This document shows, piece by piece, positions 1 to 7,022 of a stretch of 40,925 nucleotides of DNA. The position numbers were made by a program, and so were the translations under genes. The notes beneath the pieces are model-generated. The model was not told where the DNA came from and ran no database searches. It was given only the letters and a program-made list of their open reading frames with translations. Position 1 is the stretch's first letter. Each line of letters starts with the position of its first letter. Source of the DNA: Streptomyces humi (lineage in GTDB: Bacteria > Actinomycetota > Actinomycetes > Streptomycetales > Streptomycetaceae); contig NZ_LBMU02000033.1 of the NCBI RefSeq assembly GCF_001005085.2, positions 1 through 40,925 of the forward strand, given 5' to 3'.

Positions 1-240
1 ACGGGGTATCAACATATCTGGCGTTGACTTTGGCACGCTGTTGAGTTCTCAAGGAACGGTCGCTTCCTTTGTACTCACCCTCTCGGGCTTTCCTCCGGGC
101 TTCCCTTCGGTCTTGCGTTTCCGACTCTATCAGATCTTTTCTCGATCCGATTTCCTCGGTGCTTTCCAGGTTTCCGCTCTCGCGTTTCCCTTTCCGGCGG
201 TTCCGACTTTATCAGAAGTTCTGAGTCGGAATTTCCACCC
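1..240 (-). promoter_or_regulatory. rRNA operon promoter and leader region (reads leftward out of window)
   Basis: Read on the minus strand, this stretch matches the leader I know from Streptomyces upstream of 16S rRNA: an antiterminator-like element followed by a segment ending at the window edge. Two near-identical motifs, TCTGATAAAGTCGGAA (216 to 201) and TCTGATAGAGTCGGAA (134 to 119), look like tandem promoter -10 regions (TAAAGT at 211-206, TAGAGT at 129-124). I see no good -35 hexamers, which fits weak-consensus actinobacterial rRNA promoters. The 16S gene should start a short distance left of base 1. No protein gene is supported between 1 and 356. Confidence 0.8.
29..56 (-). promoter_or_regulatory. 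boxA-like rRNA antitermination element
   Basis: On the minus strand the sequence around TTGAGAACTCAACAGCGTGC corresponds to the conserved boxA-like block found in actinobacterial rRNA leaders, where the Nus factors load on nascent pre-rRNA. NusA is encoded in this same window (29566-30552). The identification rests on recognition of the motif and its place downstream of the tandem promoter-like motifs. Confidence 0.7.
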
Positions 241-309
241 GGTCCGGGGCAACCGGATCCAGTCCATGAAGCACTGGGGTTCCCGGTCGGGCAGAGCCGT
301 AAACGTACT

Positions 310-349
310 GGAGCGGGGTCCCTCGACGCAAATCGAGGGACCCCGCTCC
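310..349 (-). terminator. Terminator hairpin of RNase J gene
   Basis: A perfect 17-bp inverted repeat (310-326 with 333-349, 6-nt loop) begins just beyond the RNase J stop codon at 357. There is no clear U-run, as is usual for strong GC-rich Streptomyces terminators. It also insulates the gene from the rRNA promoters further left. Confidence 0.8.
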
Positions 350-356
350 GGTTCGG

Positions 357-2042
357 TCAGACCTCCACGACCACCGGGAGGATCATCGGCCTGCGCCGAT
401 AGGTGTCCGAGACCCACTTGCCGAGGGTCCGGCGGATGAGTTGCTGTAGCTGGTGGGGCTCCACCACCCCGTCCTGGGCCGAGCGTTCCAGGACCTCCGA
501 GATCTTCGGCAGGACGGCCGAGAAGGCGGAGTCTTCGATGCCGGAGCCACGAGCCTGCACATGGGGCCCGCCCGTGATCTTGCCCGTGGAGGAGTCGACG
601 ACCACGAAGACCGAGATGATGCCCTCGTCGCCGAGGATCTTCCGGTCCTTCAGGGCCGGCTCGCCGACGTCCCCGACCGAGAGGCCGTCGACGTACACGT
701 AGCCCGCCTGGACCTTGCCGGCGATCTTGGCCTTGCCCGCGACGAGATCGACGACGACACCGTCCTCGGCGATGACGATCCGGTCGTGCGGGACACCGGT
801 GAGGGCGCCGAGCTCCGCGTTGGCGCGCAGGTGCCGCCACTCGCCGTGGACCGGCATCAGGTTCTTCGGGCGGCAGATGTTGTAGAAGTACAGCAGCTCG
901 CCCGCCGAGGCGTGCCCGGAGACGTGCACCTTGGCGTTGCCCTTGTGGACGACGTTGGCGCCCCAGCGGGTCAGGCCGTTGATGACGCGGTAGACCGCGT
1001 TCTCGTTCCCCGGGATGAGGGACGAGGCCAGGATGACCGTGTCGCCGTCGACGATGCGGATCTGGTGGTCGCGGTTGGCCATCCGGGACAGGGCCGCCAT
1101 CGGCTCCCCCTGGGAGCCCGTGCAGACCAGGACCACATCGTGGTCGGGCAGGTCGTCGAGCGTCTTGACGTCCACGACCAGACCCGGCGGAACCTTCAGG
1201 TAGCCGAGGTCCCGCGCGATGCCCATGTTCCGGACCATGGAACGGCCGACGAAGGCGACCCGGCGGCCGTACTCGTGCGCCGCGTCCAGAATCTGCTGGA
1301 TCCGGTGGACGTGACTGGCGAAACTCGCCACGATGATCCGCTTGCGGGCACCGGCGAAGACCTGGCGCAGCACGTTGGAGATGTCACGCTCGGGCGGGAC
1401 GAAGCCCGGTACCTCGGCGTTCGTAGAGTCGGCGAGGAGCAGGTCGATGCCCTCCTCGCTGAGCCGTGCGAACGCGTGCAGATCGGTCAGACGGTTGTCC
1501 AGCGGAAGCTGGTCCATCTTGAAGTCGCCGGTGTGGACGACCATGCCGGCGGGGGTGCGGATGGCGACCGCGAGGGCGTCGGGGATGGAGTGGTTGACGG
1601 CGACGAACTCGCAGTCGAAGGGTCCGACGCGTTCGCGCTGGCCCTCGGCCACTTCCAGGGTGTAGGGGCGGATGCGGTGCTCCTGGAGCTTCGCCTCGAT
1701 GAGGGCGAGGGTCAGCTTGGAGCCGATCAGCGGGATGTCCGGCTTCTCGCGGAGCAGGAAGGGGACGCCGCCGATGTGGTCCTCGTGGCCATGGGTGAGG
1801 ACGATGCCCTCGATGTCGTCGAGGCGGTCCCGGATGGACGAGAAGTCCGGCAGGATCAGGTCGATTCCGGGCTGCTCCTCCTCGGGGAAGAGCACTCCGC
1901 AGTCGACGATCAGCAGGCGGCCGCCGTACTCGAAGACGGTCATGTTTCGGCCGATCTCACCGAGTCCGCCGAGCGGGGTGACCCGCAGGGCGCCTTCGGG
2001 GAGCTTCGGCGGCGGGGCGAGTTCAGGATGCGGATGACTCAA
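357..2042 (-). CDS. rnj: Ribonuclease J
   Basis: RNase J is a cytoplasmic metallo-beta-lactamase/beta-CASP ribonuclease with endo- and 5'-3' exonuclease activity in mRNA decay and rRNA maturation. The metal-binding HGHEDH motif is at residues 84-89, preceded by the GGLGEIGRN strand near residues 25-33; the beta-CASP insertion and C-terminal domain follow. I chose the TTG start at 2042 because it gives 561 aa, the length I recall for the S. coelicolor enzyme, and has a GAGGAG ribosome-binding site a few bases upstream. The open frame extends 32 codons further, but that extension has no homology I recognise and runs through an inverted repeat. It lies downstream of dapA on the same strand, an order also seen in Mycobacterium (dapA then rnj). 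Confidence 0.93.
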   Translation of the reverse strand: MSHPHPELAPPPKLPEGALRVTPLGGLGEIGRNMTVFEYGGRLLIVDCGVLFPEEEQPGIDLILPDFSSIRDRLDDIEGIVLTHGHEDHIGGVPFLLREKPDIPLIGSKLTLALIEAKLQEHRIRPYTLEVAEGQRERVGPFDCEFVAVNHSIPDALAVAIRTPAGMVVHTGDFKMDQLPLDNRLTDLHAFARLSEEGIDLLLADSTNAEVPGFVPPERDISNVLRQVFAGARKRIIVASFASHVHRIQQILDAAHEYGRRVAFVGRSMVRNMGIARDLGYLKVPPGLVVDVKTLDDLPDHDVVLVCTGSQGEPMAALSRMANRDHQIRIVDGDTVILASSLIPGNENAVYRVINGLTRWGANVVHKGNAKVHVSGHASAGELLYFYNICRPKNLMPVHGEWRHLRANAELGALTGVPHDRIVIAEDGVVVDLVAGKAKIAGKVQAGYVYVDGLSVGDVGEPALKDRKILGDEGIISVFVVVDSSTGKITGGPHVQARGSGIEDSAFSAVLPKISEVLERSAQDGVVEPHQLQQLIRRTLGKWVSDTYRRRPMILPVVVEV

Positions 2043-2056
2043 AAGACTCTCCTCAC

Positions 2057-2095
2057 CACGCACGCCACGTACCGGTCGGGCACGTGGCGTGCGTG
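2057..2095 (-). promoter_or_regulatory. 14-bp inverted repeat in RNase J 5' leader
   Basis: Perfect 14-bp arms (2057-2070 and 2082-2095, 11-nt loop) sit directly upstream of the RNase J ribosome-binding site and start codon. It may terminate dapA transcription or act as a structured 5' leader for the nuclease mRNA. The sequence alone does not decide between these. Confidence 0.55.
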
Positions 2096-2174
2096 ACGTT
2101 CGTGCATAAGCAGTTGTCGTTGTGTGGGGTGCGGGCACACCGGTGGTCCCGCTTATTCAGTTGTGAAGCCTTGC

Positions 2175-2192
2175 TGCGCGGACGGCCGCGCA
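2175..2192 (-). terminator. Small hairpin after dapA
   Basis: A 7-bp GC-rich stem (2175-2181 with 2186-2192, 4-nt loop) begins ten bases past the dapA stop. It could be a weak terminator; there is no U-run. Confidence 0.35.
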
Positions 2193-2202
2193 AAGTCTGT
2201 TG

Positions 2203-3102
2203 TCAGAGCTGTACCCCGCCGGCAGCAAGATCGATCTTGAGCTGGGCGATCTCCTCGGCCGAACATTCGACCATCGGGGCGCGCAGCGGTCCGGAGGGCA
2301 GTCCCTGGAGGGCGAGCGCGGCCTTGGTCGTCATGACGCCCTGGGTGCGGAACATGCCGGTGTAGACCGGGAGCAGCTTCTGGTGGATCTCCGCCGCCTT
2401 CTGGACGTCGCCCGCGACGAAGGCGTCGACGAGGGTCCTGAGATCGGGGGTGACCACGTGGCCGACGACCGAGACGAAGCCGACGGCGCCGACGGAGAGC
2501 AGCGGCAGGTTGAGCATGTCGTCGCCGGAGTACCAGGCGAGGCCGGACTGGGCGATGGCCCAGCTGGCGCGGCCGAGGTCGCCCTTGGCGTCCTTGTTGG
2601 CGACGATCCTCGGGTGCTCGGCGAGACGGACGAACGTCTCGGTGTTGATGGGCACACCGCTGCGGCCCGGGATGTCGTAGAGCATCACGGGCAGCCCGGC
2701 GGCGTCGGCGACCGTCGTGAAGTGCCGGTACAGGCCCTCCTGCGGGGGCTTGTTGTAGTACGGCGTGACGACCAGCAGGCCGTGGGCTCCGACGCGCTCG
2801 GCCTGGCGGGCCAGCTCGATGCTGTGCTGGGTGTCGTTGGTGCCGACGCCGGCGACGACGTGGGCACGGTCGCCGACCGCCTCCAGTACGGCTCGTACGA
2901 GGTCCGCTTTCTCCGCGTCGCTGGTGGTGGGGGACTCGCCGGTGGTCCCGTTGATGATCAGGCCGTCGTTGCCTGCGTCCACCAGGTGGGTGGCAAGCCG
3001 CTGCGCGCCGTCGAGGTCGAGCGCGCCGTCCGCCGTGAAGGGCGTGACCATGGCGGTGAGGACCCGCCCGAAGGGGGTCTGCGGAGTGGAGGTCGGAGCC
3101 AT
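2203..3102 (-). CDS. dapA: 4-hydroxy-tetrahydrodipicolinate synthase
   Basis: DapA condenses pyruvate with aspartate semialdehyde, the first committed step to diaminopimelate and lysine. The 299-aa protein is a full-length TIM barrel: NGTTGES at residues 51-57, catalytic Tyr142 in the YDIPGRSG segment, and the Schiff-base lysine Lys170 in VANKDAKGD. The start ATG has no ribosome-binding site but is preceded at exactly seven bases by TAGCGT, so the mRNA is probably leaderless. RNase J follows on the same strand after 160 bp. In many actinobacteria thyX lies just upstream on the same strand; here it is replaced by a divergently oriented thyX. dapB is also in this window (7023-7775). Confidence 0.96.
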   Translation of the reverse strand: MAPTSTPQTPFGRVLTAMVTPFTADGALDLDGAQRLATHLVDAGNDGLIINGTTGESPTTSDAEKADLVRAVLEAVGDRAHVVAGVGTNDTQHSIELARQAERVGAHGLLVVTPYYNKPPQEGLYRHFTTVADAAGLPVMLYDIPGRSGVPINTETFVRLAEHPRIVANKDAKGDLGRASWAIAQSGLAWYSGDDMLNLPLLSVGAVGFVSVVGHVVTPDLRTLVDAFVAGDVQKAAEIHQKLLPVYTGMFRTQGVMTTKAALALQGLPSGPLRAPMVECSAEEIAQLKIDLAAGGVQL

Positions 3103-3120
3103 GGGTTACACGCTACTCGG
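3103..3120 (-). promoter_or_regulatory. Leaderless promoter -10 element for dapA
   Basis: On the minus strand, TAGCGT (3115-3110) is followed by seven bases and then the dapA ATG. This TANNNT-7-ATG arrangement is typical of leaderless actinobacterial transcripts. No convincing -35 is visible. Confidence 0.5.
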
Positions 3121-3175
3121 TGCTCACGGCGCGGTCTGCCCTCGGGGTGCGGGGAAAGTCCGGACAAATGCGGAG

Positions 3176-3213
3176 CCCGGCACTGCCTGCTCGGGGGTTC
3201 AAGCAGTGCCGGG
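3176..3213. repeat. 11-bp inverted repeat between dapA and thyX
   Basis: Arms CCCGGCACTGC (3176-3186) and its exact complement (3203-3213) with a 16-nt loop. It could be an operator or the terminator of a gene now lost. The tail on the plus strand is TCCGTTTG. Confidence 0.45.
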
Positions 3214-3437
3214 TCCGTTTGATCAGGCTAGATGAACTTCTCTAAATGCCGCAATACGGACACCTCACGAGGCTGATCCGCACTGACGTGCCAAGCGGAG
3301 GCGCCCGAGCCTTGCGCCTACGATGAGACTCCGGCGCCGAAGCGGTGCAACCGCTGCCCGGCCCCTCAGCCAGGCGCAACGGCGTCGACGTGGGAGGATT
3401 GCGCCTCTCTGCCCCATTCTGAACTGGAGTGATCACC

Positions 3438-4223
3438 ATGCACGCGGTCGAACCACAGGTGCATCTCATCGGCCGCCCGGAGCTCGACTACGACGAGATC
3501 GCGGCGTACCTGCAGGATGTCGGCGGAGAGAAGTGGCTGGAGCGCGTCGACCGCGGTGAGCTGGACGACGCACAGAACCTCGCTGAGTTCGCCGGCCGCA
3601 TCTGCTACCGCTCCTGGGAGCCCGGCCTCAACCCGAACGTCACGCGTATCCGCGCGGACCAGGAGAAGTACCTCAAGAACATCCTGGCCAGCGCCCACGG
3701 ATCGGTTCTGGAGCACGTCACCTTCAACTTCATCCTGCACAACGTCAGCCGCGTCGCCACCCACGAGTTGGTACGCCACCGGGCGGGTGTTGCGGTGTCC
3801 CAGGAGTCGCTGCGCTTTGTGCGTCTGGATGACCTGCCGTTCTGGTTTCCCGAGTGGGCCCAGCAGGATGCGGAACTCATGTCTCGCGCCGAAGGACTCC
3901 TGAAGGAGATGGAGAACTTCCAGCTCTGGATGGCGGACCACTTCGGCCTGGACGAGGAGGGTGTGCCCTTCGGCGAGAAGAAGGCCAAGACCTCCTTCAT
4001 GCGCAGGTTCGCGCCCGAGGGTCTGGGAACGGGTCTGGTCTGGAGCGCGAACGTGCGCACCCTGAGGCATGTGATCGAGAACCGCACGGCGGCCGGGGCC
4101 GAGGAAGAGATCCGCCTCATCTTCGGAAAGGTGGGCGAGCTGATGGTCAAGGAGGCCCCGGCGCTCTTCGGTGACTACACGGTCGAGGACGGCGCCTGGA
4201 TCCCGGGCTGGCGGAAGGTCTGA
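3438..4223 (+). CDS. thyX: Flavin-dependent thymidylate synthase (divergent type)
   Basis: ThyX makes dTMP from dUMP using methylene-tetrahydrofolate and FAD/NADPH. The 261-aa protein has the ThyX signature: RHR at 113-115 running into SQESLRF (nucleotide/FAD-binding serine at 124), and a C-terminal NVRTLRHVIENR...AEEEIR block (205-225) matching the conserved dUMP-binding helices. I start at ATG 3438, eight bases after GGAG; a GTG at 3429 in the same frame overlaps that site. The protein is unlike the usual Streptomyces ThyX I remember (about 246 aa, starting MTDTPAD, upstream of dapA on the same strand). Here it is on the opposite strand and has a different N-terminal region. Its neighbour is a convergent endonuclease gene, suggesting non-orthologous replacement by transfer. 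Confidence 0.9.
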   Translation: MHAVEPQVHLIGRPELDYDEIAAYLQDVGGEKWLERVDRGELDDAQNLAEFAGRICYRSWEPGLNPNVTRIRADQEKYLKNILASAHGSVLEHVTFNFILHNVSRVATHELVRHRAGVAVSQESLRFVRLDDLPFWFPEWAQQDAELMSRAEGLLKEMENFQLWMADHFGLDEEGVPFGEKKAKTSFMRRFAPEGLGTGLVWSANVRTLRHVIENRTAAGAEEEIRLIFGKVGELMVKEAPALFGDYTVEDGAWIPGWRKV

Positions 4224-4240
4224 CGCCAGGTCCCGTTCCA

Positions 4241-4304
4241 CCGCACAAGACGGCCGGGCTCGTCCAGCACGATCGTGCTGGACGAGCCCGGCCGTCTTGT
4301 GCGG
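4241..4304. terminator. Perfect 64-bp palindrome, bidirectional terminator
   Basis: From 4241 to 4304 every base pairs symmetrically about the central GATC, giving two 32-base half-sites with no mismatch. It sits between the convergent thyX (stop 4223) and the endonuclease gene (stop 4311), so it should form a very stable hairpin in both transcripts. A long perfect palindrome is also a potential recombination or cruciform site. Confidence 0.85.
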
Positions 4305-4310
4305 CAAGGC

Positions 4311-5330
4311 TCAACGAGACGCCGCCGGCTTCTCCCGAGAGGCTCCCTTCAACACAATTCCGTCGGCCAGAAGATTCGAAGCAGGCTCCTCCACGACCAC
4401 CTCATACGTCTGCTCGACGCCGTCGCTCGCGATCATCACGACGGTCTGCGGCCTGGCGGCAGCGATCATCCCCGCCCGCCGGGCAAGCCTCTGCTCCTCG
4501 GCGTTCTTCACCGCGTGGCATGGCGCACAGATCGGAGACAGGTTGCGCTCGTCCAGCGCTTTCGACAGGTCAAGGACCACAGGAACGACGTGGTCCAACT
4601 CCAGCTCCGTCCTGGGAAAAGACAGGCCACACACGTAGCAGGCACCCAAGGGCCTGATCAGGCGGCTCCGTTGCATCGAGGTCCAGACTCCGATTCCTCG
4701 GCGCAGGCTGGGAGGGATCGCGGCCTCCGAAGGCCGCGGGACCTTGCCCGCCACCATGACGCGGGCGCCGACGGCCAGATCCTCCGCTCTGCACCAGCCC
4801 TCCGGGGTCAAGATCCCACTGCCGGCTCCGCACCTGAGCAGCCTCCCGTTGTCCGTGGCAAGGCGAAGAACAGGCTCCACACCCGCTGCTCGGACATCTA
4901 CGATCCGGGCGCGCTCCGCCAGCAGTGTCCGTTCGCAGTAGGACCGAGCGTGGTTGCGACGTACTGACGCCAGCAGCCGCTGACGGTGGTTCGGGTTCCT
5001 TGCCCGGAACTCCGCGACCGCCCGCTCGGCCGCTTCGCGCTCCTCATGCAGCCCCAGCCACTGCACCTTCCCCCTGAATTTGACCTGCGCCTGCCACTTG
5101 CCGGTGCCGCCATGTCGTTGTACGCCGCCCTTGGCCACCGGGTCGGAGTCTCTGACACCTTGATGCCAGAGACGATGCAGCTCTCCCAACTGACGTCGGC
5201 GTAAATCCCCCTTCGGATTCGCCAGAGTGATCTCCGTGGCACCTGTAAGTCGCCCACCCGGGCACACGGCCCCCTCTGCGGGCTTGGGCCCCGTGGCTTC
5301 CCCGGACCGTGCGCCCATGCCACCGCTCAC
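4311..5330 (-). CDS. Intein-derived, free-standing AP2/HNH endonuclease
   Basis: This 339-aa protein has the layout of an intein with a homing endonuclease but no extein. Residues 27-60 resemble intein block A (RLTGATEITLA) but the essential first Cys is Arg27. Residues 72-112 look like an AP2 DNA-binding domain (GKWQAQV, then LGLHEEREAAERAVAEF). Residues 143-193 resemble block B and the following strands (ILTPEGWCRAEDLAVG), with the TxxH residues replaced by a Cys-Gly-Ala-Gly-Ser run. An HNH nuclease with a four-Cys zinc site follows (C231, C234, D246-H247, N263, C268, C271-H272). Residues 306-330 match block F/G (QTYEVVVEEPASNLLADGIVLKG) with the terminal His-Asn changed to Lys-Gly. Protein splicing should be impossible, while the nuclease looks intact. 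I start at GTG 5330, nine bases after AGGAGG. It converges on thyX. Confidence 0.75.
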   Translation of the reverse strand: MSGGMGARSGEATGPKPAEGAVCPGGRLTGATEITLANPKGDLRRRQLGELHRLWHQGVRDSDPVAKGGVQRHGGTGKWQAQVKFRGKVQWLGLHEEREAAERAVAEFRARNPNHRQRLLASVRRNHARSYCERTLLAERARIVDVRAAGVEPVLRLATDNGRLLRCGAGSGILTPEGWCRAEDLAVGARVMVAGKVPRPSEAAIPPSLRRGIGVWTSMQRSRLIRPLGACYVCGLSFPRTELELDHVVPVVLDLSKALDERNLSPICAPCHAVKNAEEQRLARRAGMIAAARPQTVVMIASDGVEQTYEVVVEEPASNLLADGIVLKGASREKPAASR

Positions 5331-5418
5331 TTTCCGCTTCCTCCTGATCACCCAAATGGACTCAAGACCCTAAAGCGCCCCACTGACAACCGGGACGTTC
5401 GGTGGTTGGGTGCGACAT

Positions 5419-5439
5419 CTTCACCGAACTTCGGTGAAG
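5419..5439. promoter_or_regulatory. 21-bp palindrome upstream of small membrane protein gene
   Basis: CTTCACCGAA, a central C, then the exact complement TTCGGTGAAG. It lies between the divergent endonuclease gene (start 5330) and the gene starting at 5552, a position suited to a repressor operator. The binding protein is unknown. Confidence 0.4.
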
Positions 5440-5551
5440 TTCTGTGAATTCGGGGCAACCGGGCACCTATCGCTTCGTTCGCTCGTCTGTGTCGGTGAGA
5501 GCGATTCGTTCGATCCCTCCCGCCCCCCGTCCCCGAGAGGAGACACCCCCG

Positions 5552-5800
5552 ATGTTCAGCAGGCGTGAACCCGTCCCGTTCGCCTTCCTCGCCGAGACCG
5601 ACAGGTTCCGCAGCAATGTCGCTCCGCCGCCCCGCCAGCGGTCGTCCGTGAGTCAGATAGCCGGGCGGTGGCTGCTCGGGCTCACCCTGGTGGCCGGGCT
5701 GGTGGGTGCCCTGGTCCTGGGCGTGCCGGCGCTGTCCACGCCGTCCAGTACGCAGACCCAGCAGTCACAGGCCTCTCAGGGGCACTCCCAGGGGCACTGA
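5552..5800 (+). CDS. Small single-pass membrane protein, unknown function
   Basis: An 82-aa protein starting at ATG 5552 with a GAGAGGAG ribosome-binding site nine bases upstream. Residues 1-35 are polar and basic, residues about 37-61 form one hydrophobic helix (WLLGLTLVAGLVGALVLGV), and the tail is rich in Ser, Gln and His. I recognise no domain. A small gene of this type sits near dapB in Streptomyces as I remember it, so it is likely native. It is followed by the PH-like membrane protein gene on the same strand after 90 bp. Confidence 0.7.
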   Translation: MFSRREPVPFAFLAETDRFRSNVAPPPRQRSSVSQIAGRWLLGLTLVAGLVGALVLGVPALSTPSSTQTQQSQASQGHSQGH

Positions 5801-5890
5801 CCCTTCCGGACCCCCGTGAGTGGTGGGCGGGGACACGGCCGGATAGCCTCACCGGGCACAGCCCACGCATGGATTGAGTGAGGACCAGCC

Positions 5891-6445
5891 GTGCCCCTGC
5901 CCTTCCTGACGGCCGACCGCACCTTCGACGCGGCACCCGACAGCGCGCTGCCGTACGACGACCGCGAGCGCTGGCGGCGCCCCTACCGGCCCGGTCCCTG
6001 GCGGGTGGGCGGGGCCGCCCTGTGGCTGCTGCTCGCCTCGTTCGTGCTGTTCGCGGCGGTCGCGCTGGCGCTGACCGACTCGCTCTCCTCCGCCGCCGTG
6101 GTGCTCTGCGTCGCGTTGCTGATCATCGCGGCCGCGCTGCGGATACTGCGCATGGGCGTGTGGGTGAGTTCGCGCGGGGTGCGAAAGGTGAGTCTGCTGT
6201 ACACGCGGACGGTGCCGTGGAATCGGGTCGTCTCGGTGCGCACGGCGCAGCAGCCGGTGCGCTGGCTGGGGCTGCCGCGCACGGTGCAGGGGCAGGCGCT
6301 GACGCTCGTACGGAAGGACCGGCCGGCCGATGACACGGCTCCGCTGCTGACCACGCACGGGATGGACTTCGTGGGCCGGTCCTCGGCCTTCGACCGTGCG
6401 GCGGATGTCGTGGAGGCGTGGGCGGCCGAGTACCGGCGGAGCTGA
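5891..6445 (+). CDS. PH-domain-like membrane protein
   Basis: A 184-aa protein with two close transmembrane helices (about residues 39-59 and 66-84) followed by a cytoplasmic or peripheral beta-rich region. The segment beginning WVSSRGVRKVSLLYTRTVPWNRVVSV is typical of bacterial PH-like (bPH) domains attached to membrane anchors, whose role is generally unknown. The GTG start at 5891 has GAGG seven bases upstream. It ends at a strong bidirectional terminator shared with the convergent gene at 6554. Confidence 0.75.
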   Translation: MPLPFLTADRTFDAAPDSALPYDDRERWRRPYRPGPWRVGGAALWLLLASFVLFAAVALALTDSLSSAAVVLCVALLIIAAALRILRMGVWVSSRGVRKVSLLYTRTVPWNRVVSVRTAQQPVRWLGLPRTVQGQALTLVRKDRPADDTAPLLTTHGMDFVGRSSAFDRAADVVEAWAAEYRRS

Positions 6446-6469
6446 GCGCGTGGGCGCGTGAGGCATGAG

Positions 6470-6506
6470 GAAGGGGCCGGTCCGCGGTGTGCGGACCGGC
6501 CCCTTC
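6470..6506. terminator. Bidirectional terminator
   Basis: Perfect 16-bp arms (6470-6485 with 6491-6506, 5-nt loop) between the convergent genes ending at 6445 (plus) and 6554 (minus). Confidence 0.85.
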
Positions 6507-6553
6507 GCTTCGTCCTCGTCGGCTGGTGCTCGTCGGCTCGTGCGCCGTGGGGC

Positions 6554-7006
6554 TCAGGCTCCGACCGGCTTGCCGTCGTGCAGGGCGATGGCGCGTTGCA
6601 TCGCCTTGCGGGCGCGCGGGGTGTCGCGGGCGTCGTGGTAGGCGACGGCGAGCCGGAACCAGCTGCGCCAGTCGTCGGGGGCGGCCTCGGTCTCGGCCTT
6701 GCGCTTGGCGAAGACCTCGTCGGCCGAGTCCCGGTCGATGCGGCCGCCGGGCGTGCGCTTGAGCTCGTCCATGGGCAGGCCGCCCTCGGCGTCCAGTTCG
6801 GTGGCGAGGGCGTTGGCCTTGCGGACGAACTGGGTGTTCTTCCACAGGAACCACAGGCCGATGACCGGCAGGATGAGCACCGCCACGCCGAAGGTGACGG
6901 TGAGGAGCGTGCCGGTCTGGATGAGCATCACGCCCCGGCTGCCGACCAGGACGAAGTAGAACACCAGGACGGCGGCCGTGACGGTGTAGGAGATCTTCGC
7001 GCGCAT
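6554..7006 (-). CDS. Membrane protein with TPR-like C-terminus
   Basis: A 150-aa protein with two N-terminal transmembrane helices (about residues 9-28 and 35-54) and a soluble C-terminal part. The last 45 residues (DDWRSWFRLAVAYHDARDTPRARKAMQRAIAL) read like one tetratricopeptide repeat, suggesting a protein-interaction role at the membrane. ATG 7006 lies 16 bp after the dapB stop, so the two genes are very probably co-transcribed. There is no strong ribosome-binding site, consistent with coupling to dapB. Function unknown. Confidence 0.75.
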   Translation of the reverse strand: MRAKISYTVTAAVLVFYFVLVGSRGVMLIQTGTLLTVTFGVAVLILPVIGLWFLWKNTQFVRKANALATELDAEGGLPMDELKRTPGGRIDRDSADEVFAKRKAETEAAPDDWRSWFRLAVAYHDARDTPRARKAMQRAIALHDGKPVGA

Positions 7007-7022
7007 GTCAGGTGGTCTCGTA

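Larger units (their letters stand above)
3103..3437. other. Divergent intergenic region dapA/thyX
   Basis: This 335-bp gap holds the dapA promoter at its left end and must hold the thyX promoter at its right. It contains an 11-bp perfect inverted repeat (3176-3186 with 3203-3213). Around 3215-3260 it is visibly richer in A and T than the flanking genes, which may mark a junction with acquired DNA. I see no remnant of a second thyX and no supported gene. Confidence 0.5.

Noticed and set aside
1..300. Part of the 16S rRNA gene.
   Set aside because: Only leader and promoter sequence is visible; no 16S 5'-end sequence is present before the left edge.
3438..5330. thyX and the HNH gene as one intein-containing or split-intein ThyX.
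   Set aside because: ThyX is uninterrupted and complete, the two genes are on opposite strands and convergent, and the Hint splicing residues are missing.
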